Shown here in pieces: positions 1-8,113 of a stretch of 64,000 nucleotides of DNA (positions are counted from its first letter, which is position 1; each line of letters opens with the position of its first letter). This DNA is from Veillonellaceae bacterium (GTDB lineage Bacteria > Bacillota_C > Negativicutes > UBA1444). The stretch covers positions 8,268 through 72,267 of the forward strand of contig JAAZNU010000050.1 in NCBI GenBank assembly GCA_012798135.1, written 5' to 3'. The notes beneath the pieces are model-generated. The model did no database searches. It saw nothing but the letters and a program-made list of their open reading frames with translations, and had not been told where the DNA came from. A program made the translations under genes and the position numbers.

Positions 1-105
1 AATAAAAGCCCAATAAACATCGGCCCAAACAACCGTCAACACAGTCGCGACCGCCATGACGCCGATAAAAGGCCAACCCTCTTTGACAATCGGAAAATCT
101 GTCAT
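1..105 (-). CDS. psd: Phosphatidylserine decarboxylase, N-terminal fragment
   Basis: Only the first 35 codons are in the window; the gene runs off the left edge. The start ATG at 105 has a GGAG about 8 nt upstream. The fragment opens with a PIVKEGWPFIG segment followed by a hydrophobic stretch, which is how short Psd-type phosphatidylserine decarboxylases begin: a membrane-anchored beta chain. The enzyme would convert phosphatidylserine to phosphatidylethanolamine. The serine that becomes the pyruvoyl group lies outside the window, so the call rests on the N-terminus alone. Confidence 0.6.
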   Translation of the reverse strand, partial: MTDFPIVKEGWPFIGVMAVATVLTVVWADVYWAFI

Positions 106-180
106 TTGCTCATCTCCGTCAATTTGCGAATCCCCGCACGCCACCCAATAGTTCTTCGAAAGTGATCGCAGCCAAACCGT

Positions 181-564
181 TTAGACGCCGAAACAGCCCC
201 GGTAGTTGGCAATGGCATTTTGCAAGGCGGACGCGCCCAAAACGCTGCAATGCAGTTTATGCTCGGGCAGACCGTCCAAGGCCGCCACAATATCGGCGTC
301 GGTGATCTTTGCCGCTTCCTCCAGGGTTTTACCCTTCGCCAGTTCCGTTGTCATACTGCTGGAAGCCACCGCCGCCACACATCCAAACACTAAAAAACTT
401 ATCTCGGTGATCACGTTATCCTGAACTTTGATAAATATCGCCAGCGAGTCTCCGCAGCCCGGTTCGCCGCTGATTCCTACCGCGTCGGCATCTTCCATGT
501 AACCGACGTTCTGCGGCTGCATGAAATGTTCAATCGTCTTGTCCGAAAAATCCGCGCATGCCAC
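181..564 (-). CDS. NifU/IscU-like iron-sulfur cluster scaffold protein
   Basis: The 127-residue protein has the three conserved cysteine positions of IscU/NifU N-terminal domains: GEPGCGD near residue 37, FGCVAA near 62 and HCSVLG near 105. The family assembles [2Fe-2S] or [4Fe-4S] clusters on these cysteines. The usual FGCGAA is FGCVAA here. The start is GTG at 564 with an AGGGAG seven nt upstream; no in-frame ATG fits. No cysteine desulfurase gene is adjacent, so this is a stand-alone scaffold. Its promoter carries the same Fur/PerR-like box as the ORP module A promoter, which suggests co-regulation (inference). Confidence 0.85.
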   Translation of the reverse strand: MACADFSDKTIEHFMQPQNVGYMEDADAVGISGEPGCGDSLAIFIKVQDNVITEISFLVFGCVAAVASSSMTTELAKGKTLEEAAKITDADIVAALDGLPEHKLHCSVLGASALQNAIANYRGCFGV

Positions 565-645
565 GCAATCACTCCCTCATATTCATGCCGGAATCTGTCC
601 ATAAGCTCAAGCGCTGTTCATGCCTTTTATTTTATGATCTTATGT

Positions 646-660
646 TCATAATGATTTTAA
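646..660 (-). promoter_or_regulatory. Fur/PerR-like box over the NifU-like gene promoter
   Basis: Minus strand TTAAAATCATTATGA matches the PerR consensus TTATAATNATTATAA at 12 of the 14 defined positions. It starts one base upstream of the -10 hexamer, the same register as the boxes at 7991-8005 and 11303-11317. A TTATGTTCATAA inverted repeat (640-651) overlaps it. Binding is inferred only. Confidence 0.45.
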
Positions 661-682
661 TTTTTATCATCCCATATGTCAA
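654..682 (-). promoter_or_regulatory. Sigma-A-type promoter for the NifU-like gene
   Basis: On the minus strand TTGACA (677-682) and TAAAAT (654-659) are separated by 17 bp, upstream of the GTG start at 564. The leader would be about 85 nt. Confidence 0.65.
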
Positions 683-697
683 TCTTTTCTAGAGTAA

Positions 698-726
698 TTG
701 ACAAATGCCCAAAAAAGAAATACTAT
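698..726 (+). promoter_or_regulatory. Promoter of nrdDG
   Basis: TTGACA (698-703) and TACTAT (721-726) are separated by exactly 17 bp. The -10 lies inside the first NrdR box. Confidence 0.8.
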
Positions 727-766
727 ATATTCGTATCATTCAGTAATCTATCACAATATATTGTGG
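720..766 (+). promoter_or_regulatory. Tandem NrdR boxes upstream of nrdD
   Basis: Box 1 (720-735) contains ACTATATATT and overlaps the -10. Box 2 (751-766) contains the perfect palindrome CACAATATATTGTG and matches the recalled NrdR consensus (ACACWATATATWGTGT) at about 14 of 16 positions. The boxes start 31 bp apart, about three helical turns, the spacing known for paired NrdR sites. Repression of ribonucleotide reductase by NrdR when dATP/ATP is sufficient is the expected role. Confidence 0.8.
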
Positions 767-794
767 AGAATGCGAAACAGGGAGGCTAGGCCAA

Positions 795-2882
795 ATGCTG
801 CAACAAATCGTCAAACGGGACCGAACCCAAGTTCCATTTCGCAAAGAAAAAATTATTTTTGCCATTTTCAAGGCGGCCAATGCCGTCGGCGGCACGGATT
901 TTGCCCTAGCCGAAAAACTCACGGACCAGGTTTTGGTTTTAGCCGACCAAAAATATCCTGATGGCGTCGCCGAAGTGGAAGGCATTCAGGATCTTGTCGA
1001 AAAAGTTCTGATTGAAGCCGGACACGCCAAAACCGCCAAAGCATTCATCCTCTACCGGGAAAAGCGCCGTTCCGCCCGGGAAGCCAATGCGCTGATCGGC
1101 GCCACCATCAATATGTTTTCCGAGTATTTGAACGACCGTGACTGGCAGATCAACGAGAACGCCAACACCCAGAAATCCATCAACGGGTTGAATAATTATG
1201 TCCGGGAGGCTTTCACCCAAAACTACTGGCTGCATGAAATCTATCCGGAGGAAATCCGCAACGCCCACTTGTCGGGGGACATTCATATCCACGATCTCGG
1301 ATTCTTCGGCCCCTACTGCGCCGGCTGGGATCTGCAGCAGGTCCTGCTGAACGGATTCGGCGGCGTACCCGGCAAGGTCGAGTCCAAACCGCCAAAGCAC
1401 CTCCGGTCATTCCTCGGTCAGATTGTCAACTCGACGTTCACCACGCAGGGTGAAAGCGCCGGCGCGCAAGCCTGGTCCTCGTTTGATACCTATTGCGCAC
1501 CGTTCATCCGCTATGACAAACTCGATTACGCAACGGTCCGCCAGGCTTTGCAGGAATTTATCTTCAATCTGAACGTTCCCACCCGGGTCGGTTTCCAGTG
1601 TCCGTTTTCCAACCTGACTTTCGACATCGTGCCGCCCCGGACGTTAAAAGATCAGCATGTCATTTGCGGCGGACAATACATGGCGGAAACCTACGGCGAT
1701 TTCCAGACGGAAATGGATCTGTTCAACCTGGCTTTCTGTGATGTCATGAGCAGCGGCGACTCCAAAGGGCGGGTATTCACCTTTCCCATTCCCACCATCA
1801 ACATTACCCGGGATTTCGACTGGAACAGTCCGGTTGCGGATAAATTCATGGAGATCACTTGCAAATACGGCATCCCTTACTTTTCAAACTATGTCAATTC
1901 CGATTTGTCGCCCGAAGATGCCCTGTCGATGTGTTGCCGTCTCCGTCTGGATACGAAGGAACTGCGCAAACGCGGCGGCGGGCTGTTCGGGTCAAATCCG
2001 CTGACCGGCTCCATCGGGGTTGTTACAATCAATCTCCCCCGGATTGCCTATATTTCGAAAAGCGAGTCGGAATTCTTCGCCCGCCTCTGGCAACAGATGA
2101 ACATCGCCGCCAACAGTTTGGAAATCAAGCGCAAAGTCATCGAAGAACAAACGGCGCGGGGTCTGTATCCCTACTCCGCCAATTATTTGCGGCCGATCCA
2201 ACAAAAAACCGGCTGCTTCTGGTTCAACCACTTCAATACCATCGGCCTCATCGGCATGAATGAAGCCTGTCAAAATCTGTTTGGCCCGGACTGCGACCTG
2301 ACCACCCCGAAGGGGCAGGAATTTGCGATAAAAGCATTAAATTACATGCGCAAGGAAATCCGGGAGATTCAGGACAAAACCGGTCATTATTACAACTTGG
2401 AGGCAACGCCGGCGGAAGGAACCAGCTATCGCCTCGCCAAAAAGGATACCGAACGATATCCGAATATCATCACGGCCGGCGAGTCGGTTCCGTACTACAC
2501 AAATTCATCCCAATTGCCAGTCGGTTTTACCGACGACATCTTTGAAACCCTGGACCTTCAGGACGAACTCCAGTCCCTCTATACCGGCGGCACGGTATTG
2601 CATCTATACCTGGGCGAGGAAATCAAGGATCGCGCCGTCGCCAAACGCCTGATCCAAAAAGTCTTCACCCGGTACCGGTTGCCGTACATTTCCCTGACGC
2701 CGACTTTTTCAATCTGCAACGATCATGGCTACCTAGCCGGCGAGCAGCCGGTTTGCCCGCAGTGCGGCGCCGCCACCGAGATCTGGAGCCGCGTGGTCGG
2801 CTATCTCCGCCCGGTGCGAAACTATAACAAGGGTAAACAGGAAGAATATGTCCAACGCAAGAAATTCGTCATCAACGAATAG
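795..2882 (+). CDS. nrdD: Anaerobic ribonucleoside-triphosphate reductase
   Basis: This 695-residue protein makes deoxyribonucleotides from ribonucleoside triphosphates using a glycyl radical. An ATP-cone allosteric domain fills about residues 3-95. The C-terminus has the zinc site (C641, H644, C654, C657) and the radical loop RVVGYLRP, with Gly669 as the likely radical glycine. Length is normal for class III enzymes. The ATG has a GGGAGG ribosome site. nrdG follows after 5 bp, and paired NrdR boxes sit over the promoter. The enzyme is oxygen-sensitive, consistent with an anaerobe. Confidence 0.97.
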   Translation: MLQQIVKRDRTQVPFRKEKIIFAIFKAANAVGGTDFALAEKLTDQVLVLADQKYPDGVAEVEGIQDLVEKVLIEAGHAKTAKAFILYREKRRSAREANALIGATINMFSEYLNDRDWQINENANTQKSINGLNNYVREAFTQNYWLHEIYPEEIRNAHLSGDIHIHDLGFFGPYCAGWDLQQVLLNGFGGVPGKVESKPPKHLRSFLGQIVNSTFTTQGESAGAQAWSSFDTYCAPFIRYDKLDYATVRQALQEFIFNLNVPTRVGFQCPFSNLTFDIVPPRTLKDQHVICGGQYMAETYGDFQTEMDLFNLAFCDVMSSGDSKGRVFTFPIPTINITRDFDWNSPVADKFMEITCKYGIPYFSNYVNSDLSPEDALSMCCRLRLDTKELRKRGGGLFGSNPLTGSIGVVTINLPRIAYISKSESEFFARLWQQMNIAANSLEIKRKVIEEQTARGLYPYSANYLRPIQQKTGCFWFNHFNTIGLIGMNEACQNLFGPDCDLTTPKGQEFAIKALNYMRKEIREIQDKTGHYYNLEATPAEGTSYRLAKKDTERYPNIITAGESVPYYTNSSQLPVGFTDDIFETLDLQDELQSLYTGGTVLHLYLGEEIKDRAVAKRLIQKVFTRYRLPYISLTPTFSICNDHGYLAGEQPVCPQCGAATEIWSRVVGYLRPVRNYNKGKQEEYVQRKKFVINE

Positions 2883-2887
2883 CCGTC

Positions 2888-3574
2888 ATGTTGATTGCTG
2901 GATTAGTCAAAACCTCTTTCGTCGACTATCCGGGAACAATATCCTGCGTCCTGTTCACACCGGGATGCAATTATAACTGTTTTTACTGCCACAATCGGTC
3001 TTTGATCGACGGCACTCAGAGTCCGCTGAACCGACAAACCATTCACGATTTTCTCGCCAAACGGGCCGGACAGCTGGACGGGGTGGTAATTACGGGCGGC
3101 GAACCGACTTTGCAGCCGGATCTTCCCGCCTTCATTGCTTACCTGAAATCATTTGGCTATAAGATCAAACTAGATTCCAACGGCTCGGCGCCACAGGTGA
3201 TTCGGCAACTGTTGGATGCCGGCGCCTGCGACTATTACGCCATCGACTACAAAGCCCCGCCGCTGCGCTACCGGGAAATCTGCGGCCCGGCCGCGAGTCC
3301 GGCCGCAGTATTGAAAACAATTCAGTCCTTATTGCAATACAACGCACCGTTTGAAGTCCGGACAACGGTGGCGCCCCAATTCAGCGAGACGGACCTGCTT
3401 GCCATGGCCCAAACCTTGCCGCCGGTTCCCTGCTATCGTCTCAACCGTTACCGGAAACCGGAAAAATTTTTGCCGGAGGATGCGGCGAGGGTCCAAGTGC
3501 CGCCGCATTCAGCGGATCAACTGCTCGCCCTGGCCGAAGCCATGCGAATATATCAACCCAATGTCATCGCATAA
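2888..3574 (+). CDS. nrdG: Anaerobic ribonucleotide reductase activating protein (radical SAM)
   Basis: This 228-residue radical SAM enzyme places the glycyl radical on NrdD. The cluster motif is CNYNCFYC (CX3CX2C) near residues 26-33, followed by the glycine-rich GGEPTLQ motif. The start lies 5 bp after the nrdD stop and has no strong ribosome site, so translation is probably coupled. A bidirectional hairpin follows directly. Confidence 0.93.
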   Translation: MLIAGLVKTSFVDYPGTISCVLFTPGCNYNCFYCHNRSLIDGTQSPLNRQTIHDFLAKRAGQLDGVVITGGEPTLQPDLPAFIAYLKSFGYKIKLDSNGSAPQVIRQLLDAGACDYYAIDYKAPPLRYREICGPAASPAAVLKTIQSLLQYNAPFEVRTTVAPQFSETDLLAMAQTLPPVPCYRLNRYRKPEKFLPEDAARVQVPPHSADQLLALAEAMRIYQPNVIA

Positions 3575-3626
3575 AAACAGGCTGGTTCATAATAGGTTTG
3601 ATAACCTGAATGAGCCAGCCTGTTTT
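3575..3626. terminator. Bidirectional terminator between nrdG and the DUF134 gene
   Basis: AAACAGGCTGGTTCAT (about 3576-3590) pairs with ATGAGCCAGCCTGTTT (about 3610-3625) with one G-T mismatch. Plus-strand U-rich sequence follows and the minus strand also ends in a T run. It separates two convergent genes. Confidence 0.85.
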
Positions 3627-3633
3627 TAGTTTT

Positions 3634-4104
3634 TTACTCTGTCCGGCCATGCCGCCAGCAATTCCGGCGGCAGAACTTTCCCTGATGGTCCTGACAACAA
3701 ACCACCTGGGTAGAGCCGCAGTCCGGGCAGGCATACTCGCCCTTTTTGATGGCTTCCATACGTTCGAAGCTCTCCAGCCAGACTTTGTTGCAGTCCAAGC
3801 ACCGTACGGAACAAATGTTGCGCGTGAACGTCCCGCCTTCGACCGTTATGGCCTTGCCGTTGATCAAACTATCGGCGATTTTTTCGCGGGCGGAACTTAG
3901 TATCCGCTGAAAGGTTGGCCGTGAAACCCCCATATTGCCGGCGCACTCTTCCTGTTCCAGTCCCTCTAGGTCTTTCAAGCGGATCGCTTCCAATTCTTCG
4001 ATCTTCAAAGAATTTTTGTCAATGACCGGTTCCTGATCCGAAGGAACGAAGTTCAACACGGAAGGTACATTTTCAATTCTGCGCCATTTTGTCGGTCTTG
4101 CCAA
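3634..4104 (-). CDS. DUF134 family DNA-binding protein, module A
   Basis: This 156-residue protein starts MARPTKWRR and has a helix-turn-helix-like segment near residues 45-75 (LEAIRLKDLEGLEQEECAGN, then MGVSRPTFQRIL). The C-terminal half is rich in CxxC pairs (CLDC, CPDC) and ends with further Cys/His, so it is probably metal-binding. DUF134 genes commonly neighbour Mrp/MinD-type ATPases; a second copy sits in module B. The start is TTG at 4104, with a GGAG about 11 nt upstream. It is likely the regulator of the ORP-type genes (inference). A weak promoter may lie in the 97-bp gap upstream. Confidence 0.82.
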   Translation of the reverse strand: MARPTKWRRIENVPSVLNFVPSDQEPVIDKNSLKIEELEAIRLKDLEGLEQEECAGNMGVSRPTFQRILSSAREKIADSLINGKAITVEGGTFTRNICSVRCLDCNKVWLESFERMEAIKKGEYACPDCGSTQVVCCQDHQGKFCRRNCWRHGRTE

Positions 4105-4201
4105 AACCTATCAGCTCCATTTTTCGATTCAAGCTTTCGCGTACATCAAACGCACTGTATATATTTTATCAGAACCGCACACCAAAAGTAATCGCACAGT
4201 G

Positions 4202-5056
4202 TTACGTCGATAAAATTTGCATTGTTTGACGGTAAATATATTTTACCGCCTCGCCGGCAGGGCACTCCACATCCACAATGCTGCGCCCCTGGTTGACGGT
4301 TGCCACGACCTTCGGATCAAACGGGATCTTGCCGACAAACGGCAATTTATTTTCCTGGCAATACCGTACAATATCTTCGGTTTTCGTCAAATTGGTATTG
4401 TATTTATTGACGCAAACCACAATCTGGGTTTGAAATCCCCGGGCGGTCTTAATAATGCGTTCCATATCGCTGATTCCGGAAATGGAAGGTTCCGCCACGA
4501 TCAACACCATATCTGCGCCGCTGAGCGAAGCGATCACCGGACAGCCGATCCCCGGCGATCCGTCAATAATGGCCAATTCTGCATCTTCAGCAACCGATCG
4601 CAGCTGATTTTTCACTTCCGTCACCAACATCCCGGACGTTCCGCTGCCCATGCGAAGCTGGGCTGTAGAAAATACCGCATCCCCAACATACAGCATTAAC
4701 TCGCCGGCAACTGCCGGCACAAGCTTTATTGCCCCCGCCGGGCAAAGTTTCTCACAAACGCCGCACCCCTCGCACGCATATCCGTCCACGGCATAATGGT
4801 TATCAATAGCGTCGAATCGGCAATTTTCGCGGCACAAGCCGCATTGTACACACTGATTCCTGTCGATTTCGGCTTTTGGCAGCCCAAAATAGTCGGACCG
4901 TCGGGGCGGAACGGTCTGGGTCATTACCAAGTGCAAATTGGGGGCATCAACATCGCAATCCGCATAGGCTCGCGCTCCGGACAACTTGATGAAGGCGCCG
5001 GCGACCGTTGTTTTTCCGGTTCCGCCTTTGCCGCTAAGAATGAGTAGTTGCCGCAT
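4202..5056 (-). CDS. MinD-type P-loop ATPase with two [4Fe-4S] clusters, module A copy 2
   Basis: The 284-residue cytosolic ATPase opens with a deviant Walker A (SGKGGTGKTT, residues 7-16). Two CX2CX2CX3C ferredoxin motifs are inserted near residues 65-110 (CVQCGLCRENC and CEGCGVCEKLC). Homologues are paired in ORP-type gene clusters. The start at 5056 is supported by AAGGAGG seven nt upstream; a longer upstream frame would lack a site. It overlaps the preceding gene by 23 bp. Cargo is unknown; handling of iron-sulfur or Mo-containing clusters together with the ORP protein is the working inference. Confidence 0.88.
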   Translation of the reverse strand: MRQLLILSGKGGTGKTTVAGAFIKLSGARAYADCDVDAPNLHLVMTQTVPPRRSDYFGLPKAEIDRNQCVQCGLCRENCRFDAIDNHYAVDGYACEGCGVCEKLCPAGAIKLVPAVAGELMLYVGDAVFSTAQLRMGSGTSGMLVTEVKNQLRSVAEDAELAIIDGSPGIGCPVIASLSGADMVLIVAEPSISGISDMERIIKTARGFQTQIVVCVNKYNTNLTKTEDIVRYCQENKLPFVGKIPFDPKVVATVNQGRSIVDVECPAGEAVKYIYRQTMQILST

Positions 5057-5906
5057 GCCGCGCCTCCTTGATGACGGAGTTGAGCAAACCCAAAAAAGAC
5101 TCCCAGTATTTCTTATGTTCTCTGACAAGTATTTGTCCGTTGGAATTCAACGTGCCAATTTCGGCGTCAAACGGAATCCTGTCTAAAATCTTCAGTTTCC
5201 GGTCCAGACAATACCGTTCCGCCGGATTCTCTCCTTCGAGGCACTTGTTCAGGACAACGCCGCAAGGTTTCCCAAATAGATTGACCAGTTCATGCACCAT
5301 CGCCAGATTATGCACGCCAAACGAAGTCGGCTCCGCCACCAGAATGCAATAGTCGGCATCTTTGATGCTTTCCATGACAATACAGGCGCTGCCTGGCGGG
5401 CAATCAATAACTGTCAACTTTTTTTCGTTGTCAACAATCTTTAAGAGTTCCTTAATAATCGGGATTCCAGACGTCTCTCCCGTATTCAGGCTTCCTGTCA
5501 ACACGGTAACATTCTCGGACAAACCCGCCTGAATTTTACCGATTGGTTTTTTGACCTCCGACAACGCTTTTTGCGGGCAAAACAAGACACAGCCGCCACA
5601 AGAATGGCACACCGTTTCAAACACTTTCCATTGGCCACAAACATAAACCAAGGCATTGAATTTGCAGAAATCGATGCACACTCGGCAACCATTACAGCGG
5701 TTTGCGTCAACAACCGGGATTTGCACGGCAATCTCCCGGCTTGTTGGGTTTACCGGCTTAAAATACAAATGCCCATTCGGCTCTTCGACATCGCAGTCAA
5801 CATATGTCGACTGCAATGCCGAAGCCGCCAGGTTCACCGACACGAGAGTCTTGCCCGTGCCCCCTTTGCCGCTAAGCACGGCAATTCTAAGATTATTTTC
5901 CGCCAT
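5034..5906 (-). CDS. MinD-type P-loop ATPase with two [4Fe-4S] clusters, module A copy 1
   Basis: This 290-residue protein is a paralogue of its downstream neighbour. It has SGKGGTGKT near residue 11 and two cluster motifs (CNGCRVCIDFC and CHSCGGCVLFC). The DCDVEEPN motif after the P-loop differs from the DCDVDAPN of its partner, and the same split is seen in module B, so the two ATPases of each module belong to two conserved subtypes. It overlaps the ORP gene upstream by 14 bp and the next gene by 23 bp, which points to co-translation. Confidence 0.88.
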   Translation of the reverse strand: MAENNLRIAVLSGKGGTGKTLVSVNLAASALQSTYVDCDVEEPNGHLYFKPVNPTSREIAVQIPVVDANRCNGCRVCIDFCKFNALVYVCGQWKVFETVCHSCGGCVLFCPQKALSEVKKPIGKIQAGLSENVTVLTGSLNTGETSGIPIIKELLKIVDNEKKLTVIDCPPGSACIVMESIKDADYCILVAEPTSFGVHNLAMVHELVNLFGKPCGVVLNKCLEGENPAERYCLDRKLKILDRIPFDAEIGTLNSNGQILVREHKKYWESFLGLLNSVIKEARHAATTHS

Positions 5907-6261
5907 GGTTGTGATACCCGGCATGAACATCTTCCAACAGTGACAGTTTTCCTTCTTCAAAAGCAAGAATACTATCCATAATTGACGTGGTCGTCGTCTT
6001 GTACATTTTCAAATTGGCTGCCTTTAATACCGATGCCGCATTTTCGCCGCACTGGGGAACCAAGACCGCTCCGGCGCCGCTATCCACAACGCTCTGAGCC
6101 GCTTTGATGCCAGCGCCGCCTTGGCTGAGCGCCGCGGTGTTATCGAAAAAAGCACTGGTTTTCGCGTCCGTATCATAAATCAAAAAATAAGGGGTCCGGC
6201 CAAATGATCCAGCAATCTCGGCCTCCATCGATTTGTTGGTGACAGGAATAGCGATTTTCAT
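5893..6261 (-). CDS. NifX/ORP (dinitrogenase iron-molybdenum cofactor) family protein, module A
   Basis: The 122-residue protein begins MKIAIPVTNKS, followed by a GSFGRTPYFLIYD segment, and matches the dinitrogenase iron-molybdenum cofactor domain shared by NifX, NafY and the Mo-Cu orange protein (ORP) of Desulfovibrio. The family carries metal-sulfur clusters. The ATG at 6261 is preferred because AGGAG lies 8 nt upstream; the GTG six bases earlier would be too close to it. It is the first of three overlapping genes with the MinD-type ATPases. Confidence 0.85.
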   Translation of the reverse strand: MKIAIPVTNKSMEAEIAGSFGRTPYFLIYDTDAKTSAFFDNTAALSQGGAGIKAAQSVVDSGAGAVLVPQCGENAASVLKAANLKMYKTTTTSIMDSILAFEEGKLSLLEDVHAGYHNHGGK

Positions 6262-6288
6262 GAACACAACTCCTTTTTTATTTGGATA

Positions 6289-6522
6289 TTACTCGCGCAC
6301 CATCAGCGATCCGCATTGAGGACATTGCACCGTAGTGCACGGTTTTCCGGGTTGGTGGGGAACTTTCTCGCCGCATTGCGGGCAAACGCAAAATCCGTTG
6401 GGAAACGGACCGGTCCTTCGGCCGACGCCTTGCAGCGAACCTCGCGTCCCGCCGCCTCTTCCCTGGCCGCGTCCCGTTCCACCGCCCGTTCCCACGGGCC
6501 CTGTTCCATCTCTTCCAGGCAT
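6289..6522 (-). CDS. Small glycine-rich zinc-ribbon protein (DUF5320-like N-terminus)
   Basis: This 77-residue protein starts MPGRDGTGPVGTGGGTGRG and ends in a zinc ribbon (CPQCG near residue 47 and again near 68). The N-terminus matches that of the DUF5320-like gene at 7606-7929, which lies on the other side of a radical SAM gene. GGGAGG seven nt upstream supports the start. Function is unknown. The shared N-terminal motif suggests a common recognition tag (inference). Confidence 0.75.
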   Translation of the reverse strand: MPGRDGTGPVGTGGGTGRGQGRGGGTRGSLQGVGRRTGPFPNGFCVCPQCGEKVPHQPGKPCTTVQCPQCGSLMVRE

Positions 6523-6585
6523 ACCGACACCTCCCCGATATTTGAAATGACTTGGGTAAGTCCTGCATAGGCGAGTCCTTAATAT

Positions 6586-7524
6586 CTATAACTGTTTACG
6601 ATAAAACTTTTTCCCCTCGTACCAAAATTCCAGCAACAATCCTTGCTTCACAAGTTCATCGACGCGGTTTTCCCCGTTCACCTGACTCTTTATCATTTCA
6701 TTGACAATTTCAGCCCGCAAAGGATGAACTGCCGTAATGCTCAACAGATCCTCAACAATATCGCCCGTGCAAAAGAACCCATCTTCTCGCTCGTCCCCGG
6801 TGATCCATTCCACCGTCACTCCCGCCGCCCGCCGAATCGCGCGAGCCGCCTCTAACAGTCGAGCATTCGGGGGACGCCGGACATTGCGTTCCGCGGGCGG
6901 TCTGGTCGGAACCAATAAATAAGCGATTTCGGGTCGGATCAACGCCAACAACTCAGCCAATTTCCCCAGCGCTTCCGTCGAATCATTCAACCCGTCCACG
7001 AGCATGGTCTCGGTAACCAGTTGGCCTTTATACTGCCGGGCGAAATCAACGACTCCGGCAAGAATTGTTGAAAGATCAAGTGCCCCATGGGGTCGATCCA
7101 CCGCCCGCCAAATGTTGGAATCAACCGCGTCGATTTTCACCGACACCCAATCGGCCTCCGCCAAATCCTTACGAACATCTTCGCGCCATAGCAAAGATGC
7201 ATTGGTGATAACCGCGATCTTTTGCCGAAGCAGCTTGAGCATGGCTATTTCCGTTCCCAAATTCAAATCCAGCGTAGGCTCCCCGTCGGGCACAAATGTC
7301 AGATAGTCGACCCCCTGCCCGTTCTTCATCAGCTGCTGCAACTTTTGCTCCACTTCGGAAAAGATGGCCTGGGGCGGATAAAACGCTTGCCGTTCAATCT
7401 GCATTTTATCCGTTCGACCCAGTTGACAATAACAGCAGGAATACGAGCAAACCTTGGGAGGAATATGATTGATGCCCAAACTTTGTCCCAACCTTCGAGA
7501 AGGTACCGGTCCATAAACAATCAT
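6586..7524 (-). CDS. Radical SAM protein, COG0731-like
   Basis: The 312-residue protein starts MIVYGPVPSRRLGQSLG and has the cluster motif CSYSCCYC (CX3CX2C) near residues 26-33, followed by CQLGRT. The layout resembles the wyosine-synthase-like radical SAM group (COG0731), common next to Fe-S ATPase clusters in anaerobes. The C-terminal 80 residues look like a winged-helix domain. A GGAG lies 10 nt before the ATG at 7524; an alternative ATG is at 7542. It sits between two small glycine-rich proteins in the module A operon. The substrate is unknown. Confidence 0.82.
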   Translation of the reverse strand: MIVYGPVPSRRLGQSLGINHIPPKVCSYSCCYCQLGRTDKMQIERQAFYPPQAIFSEVEQKLQQLMKNGQGVDYLTFVPDGEPTLDLNLGTEIAMLKLLRQKIAVITNASLLWREDVRKDLAEADWVSVKIDAVDSNIWRAVDRPHGALDLSTILAGVVDFARQYKGQLVTETMLVDGLNDSTEALGKLAELLALIRPEIAYLLVPTRPPAERNVRRPPNARLLEAARAIRRAAGVTVEWITGDEREDGFFCTGDIVEDLLSITAVHPLRAEIVNEMIKSQVNGENRVDELVKQGLLLEFWYEGKKFYRKQL

Positions 7525-7605
7525 TTTCTGTTCACTCCACATCGCCGAGCCTTGCTGGAGAACGGGCAAGGCAGGAAAACTCTTCCTGCCTCGTCCACTA
7601 CTATT

Positions 7606-7929
7606 TTATTCCTGGGTCGAAGAAAGTTGTTCCAGCCGCTGTTTTACTTGTTGCAATTGTGTTTCCAACGCGTTCATCTGGCGACTCAACAATTCTTTTT
7701 CAGTGGCGGTGGCAGCGCCGACTTCGCCATACTGTTGCGCCATAAAACGATTTCGCGCCTGCATTCCCACGCCACGCATTCCGCCCCCGAGGCCCCGGCG
7801 ACAACCAAAGCCGCCAAAACGGCCCGCTGCACTGGCTGCGCCCGGCATCCCGGCTCCCGCACAAAATCCCGCACCGCGACCGGTCATCGGTCCATTTCCC
7901 ATCGGCCCGGTTCCATCTCCTCTTGGCAT
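7606..7929 (-). CDS. DUF5320-like small glycine-rich protein with C-terminal coiled coil
   Basis: This 107-residue protein starts MPRGDGTGPMGNGPMTGRG and continues with a Gly/Arg/Ala-rich stretch holding two cysteines (GFCAGAG and FGCRRG). The last 40 residues form a heptad-like coiled coil (ATEKELLSRQMNALETQ). GAGGTG upstream supports the ATG at 7929. It is the first gene after a consensus promoter and heads the module A operon. Family members neighbour Mrp/NifX clusters in anaerobes; no function is known. Confidence 0.78.
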   Translation of the reverse strand: MPRGDGTGPMGNGPMTGRGAGFCAGAGMPGAASAAGRFGGFGCRRGLGGGMRGVGMQARNRFMAQQYGEVGAATATEKELLSRQMNALETQLQQVKQRLEQLSSTQE

Positions 7930-7990
7930 TTTTCTCACCTCTCAATTTTAATAGAGCTATACGCATCTCGACGTCGTTATTGTCATATGC

Positions 7991-8005
7991 TCATAATAAT
8001 CATAA
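7991..8005 (-). promoter_or_regulatory. Fur/PerR-like box over the module A promoter
   Basis: Minus strand TTATGATTATTATGA matches the PerR consensus at 12 of the 14 defined positions. It starts one base upstream of the -10, the same register as at 646-660 and 11303-11317. Confidence 0.5.
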
Positions 8006-8027
8006 TCAAGTTTTGGTCATATGTCAA
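7999..8027 (-). promoter_or_regulatory. Module A operon promoter
   Basis: Minus-strand TTGACA (8022-8027) and TATGAT (7999-8004) are separated by 17 bp, about 70 bp upstream of the DUF5320-like ATG. It probably drives the genes down to 4202. Confidence 0.8.
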
Positions 8028-8037
8028 TAACAGAAGC

Positions 8038-8075
8038 AAAAAAAGTTCGGCTGCATCTATACAACCGAACTTTCT
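8038..8075 (-). terminator. Terminator of the CoA-disulfide-reductase-like gene
   Basis: On the minus strand AAAGTTCGG (8065-8073) pairs with CCGAACTTT (8042-8050) and a T run follows. It lies downstream of the stop at 8114 and just upstream of the module A promoter. Confidence 0.8.
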
Positions 8076-8113
8076 TCATGATTACCTACAAGAGGGATCA
8101 ACTGCAGGCCAAA

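Noticed and set aside
565..795. Riboswitch upstream of nrdD
   Set aside because: No conserved riboswitch core is visible; NrdR boxes and two divergent promoters explain the region.
4232..4248. Palindrome-like GGTAAATATATTTTACC near the end of an ATPase gene
   Set aside because: It is inside coding sequence near the 3' end and unlike the promoter-linked palindromes; probably chance.
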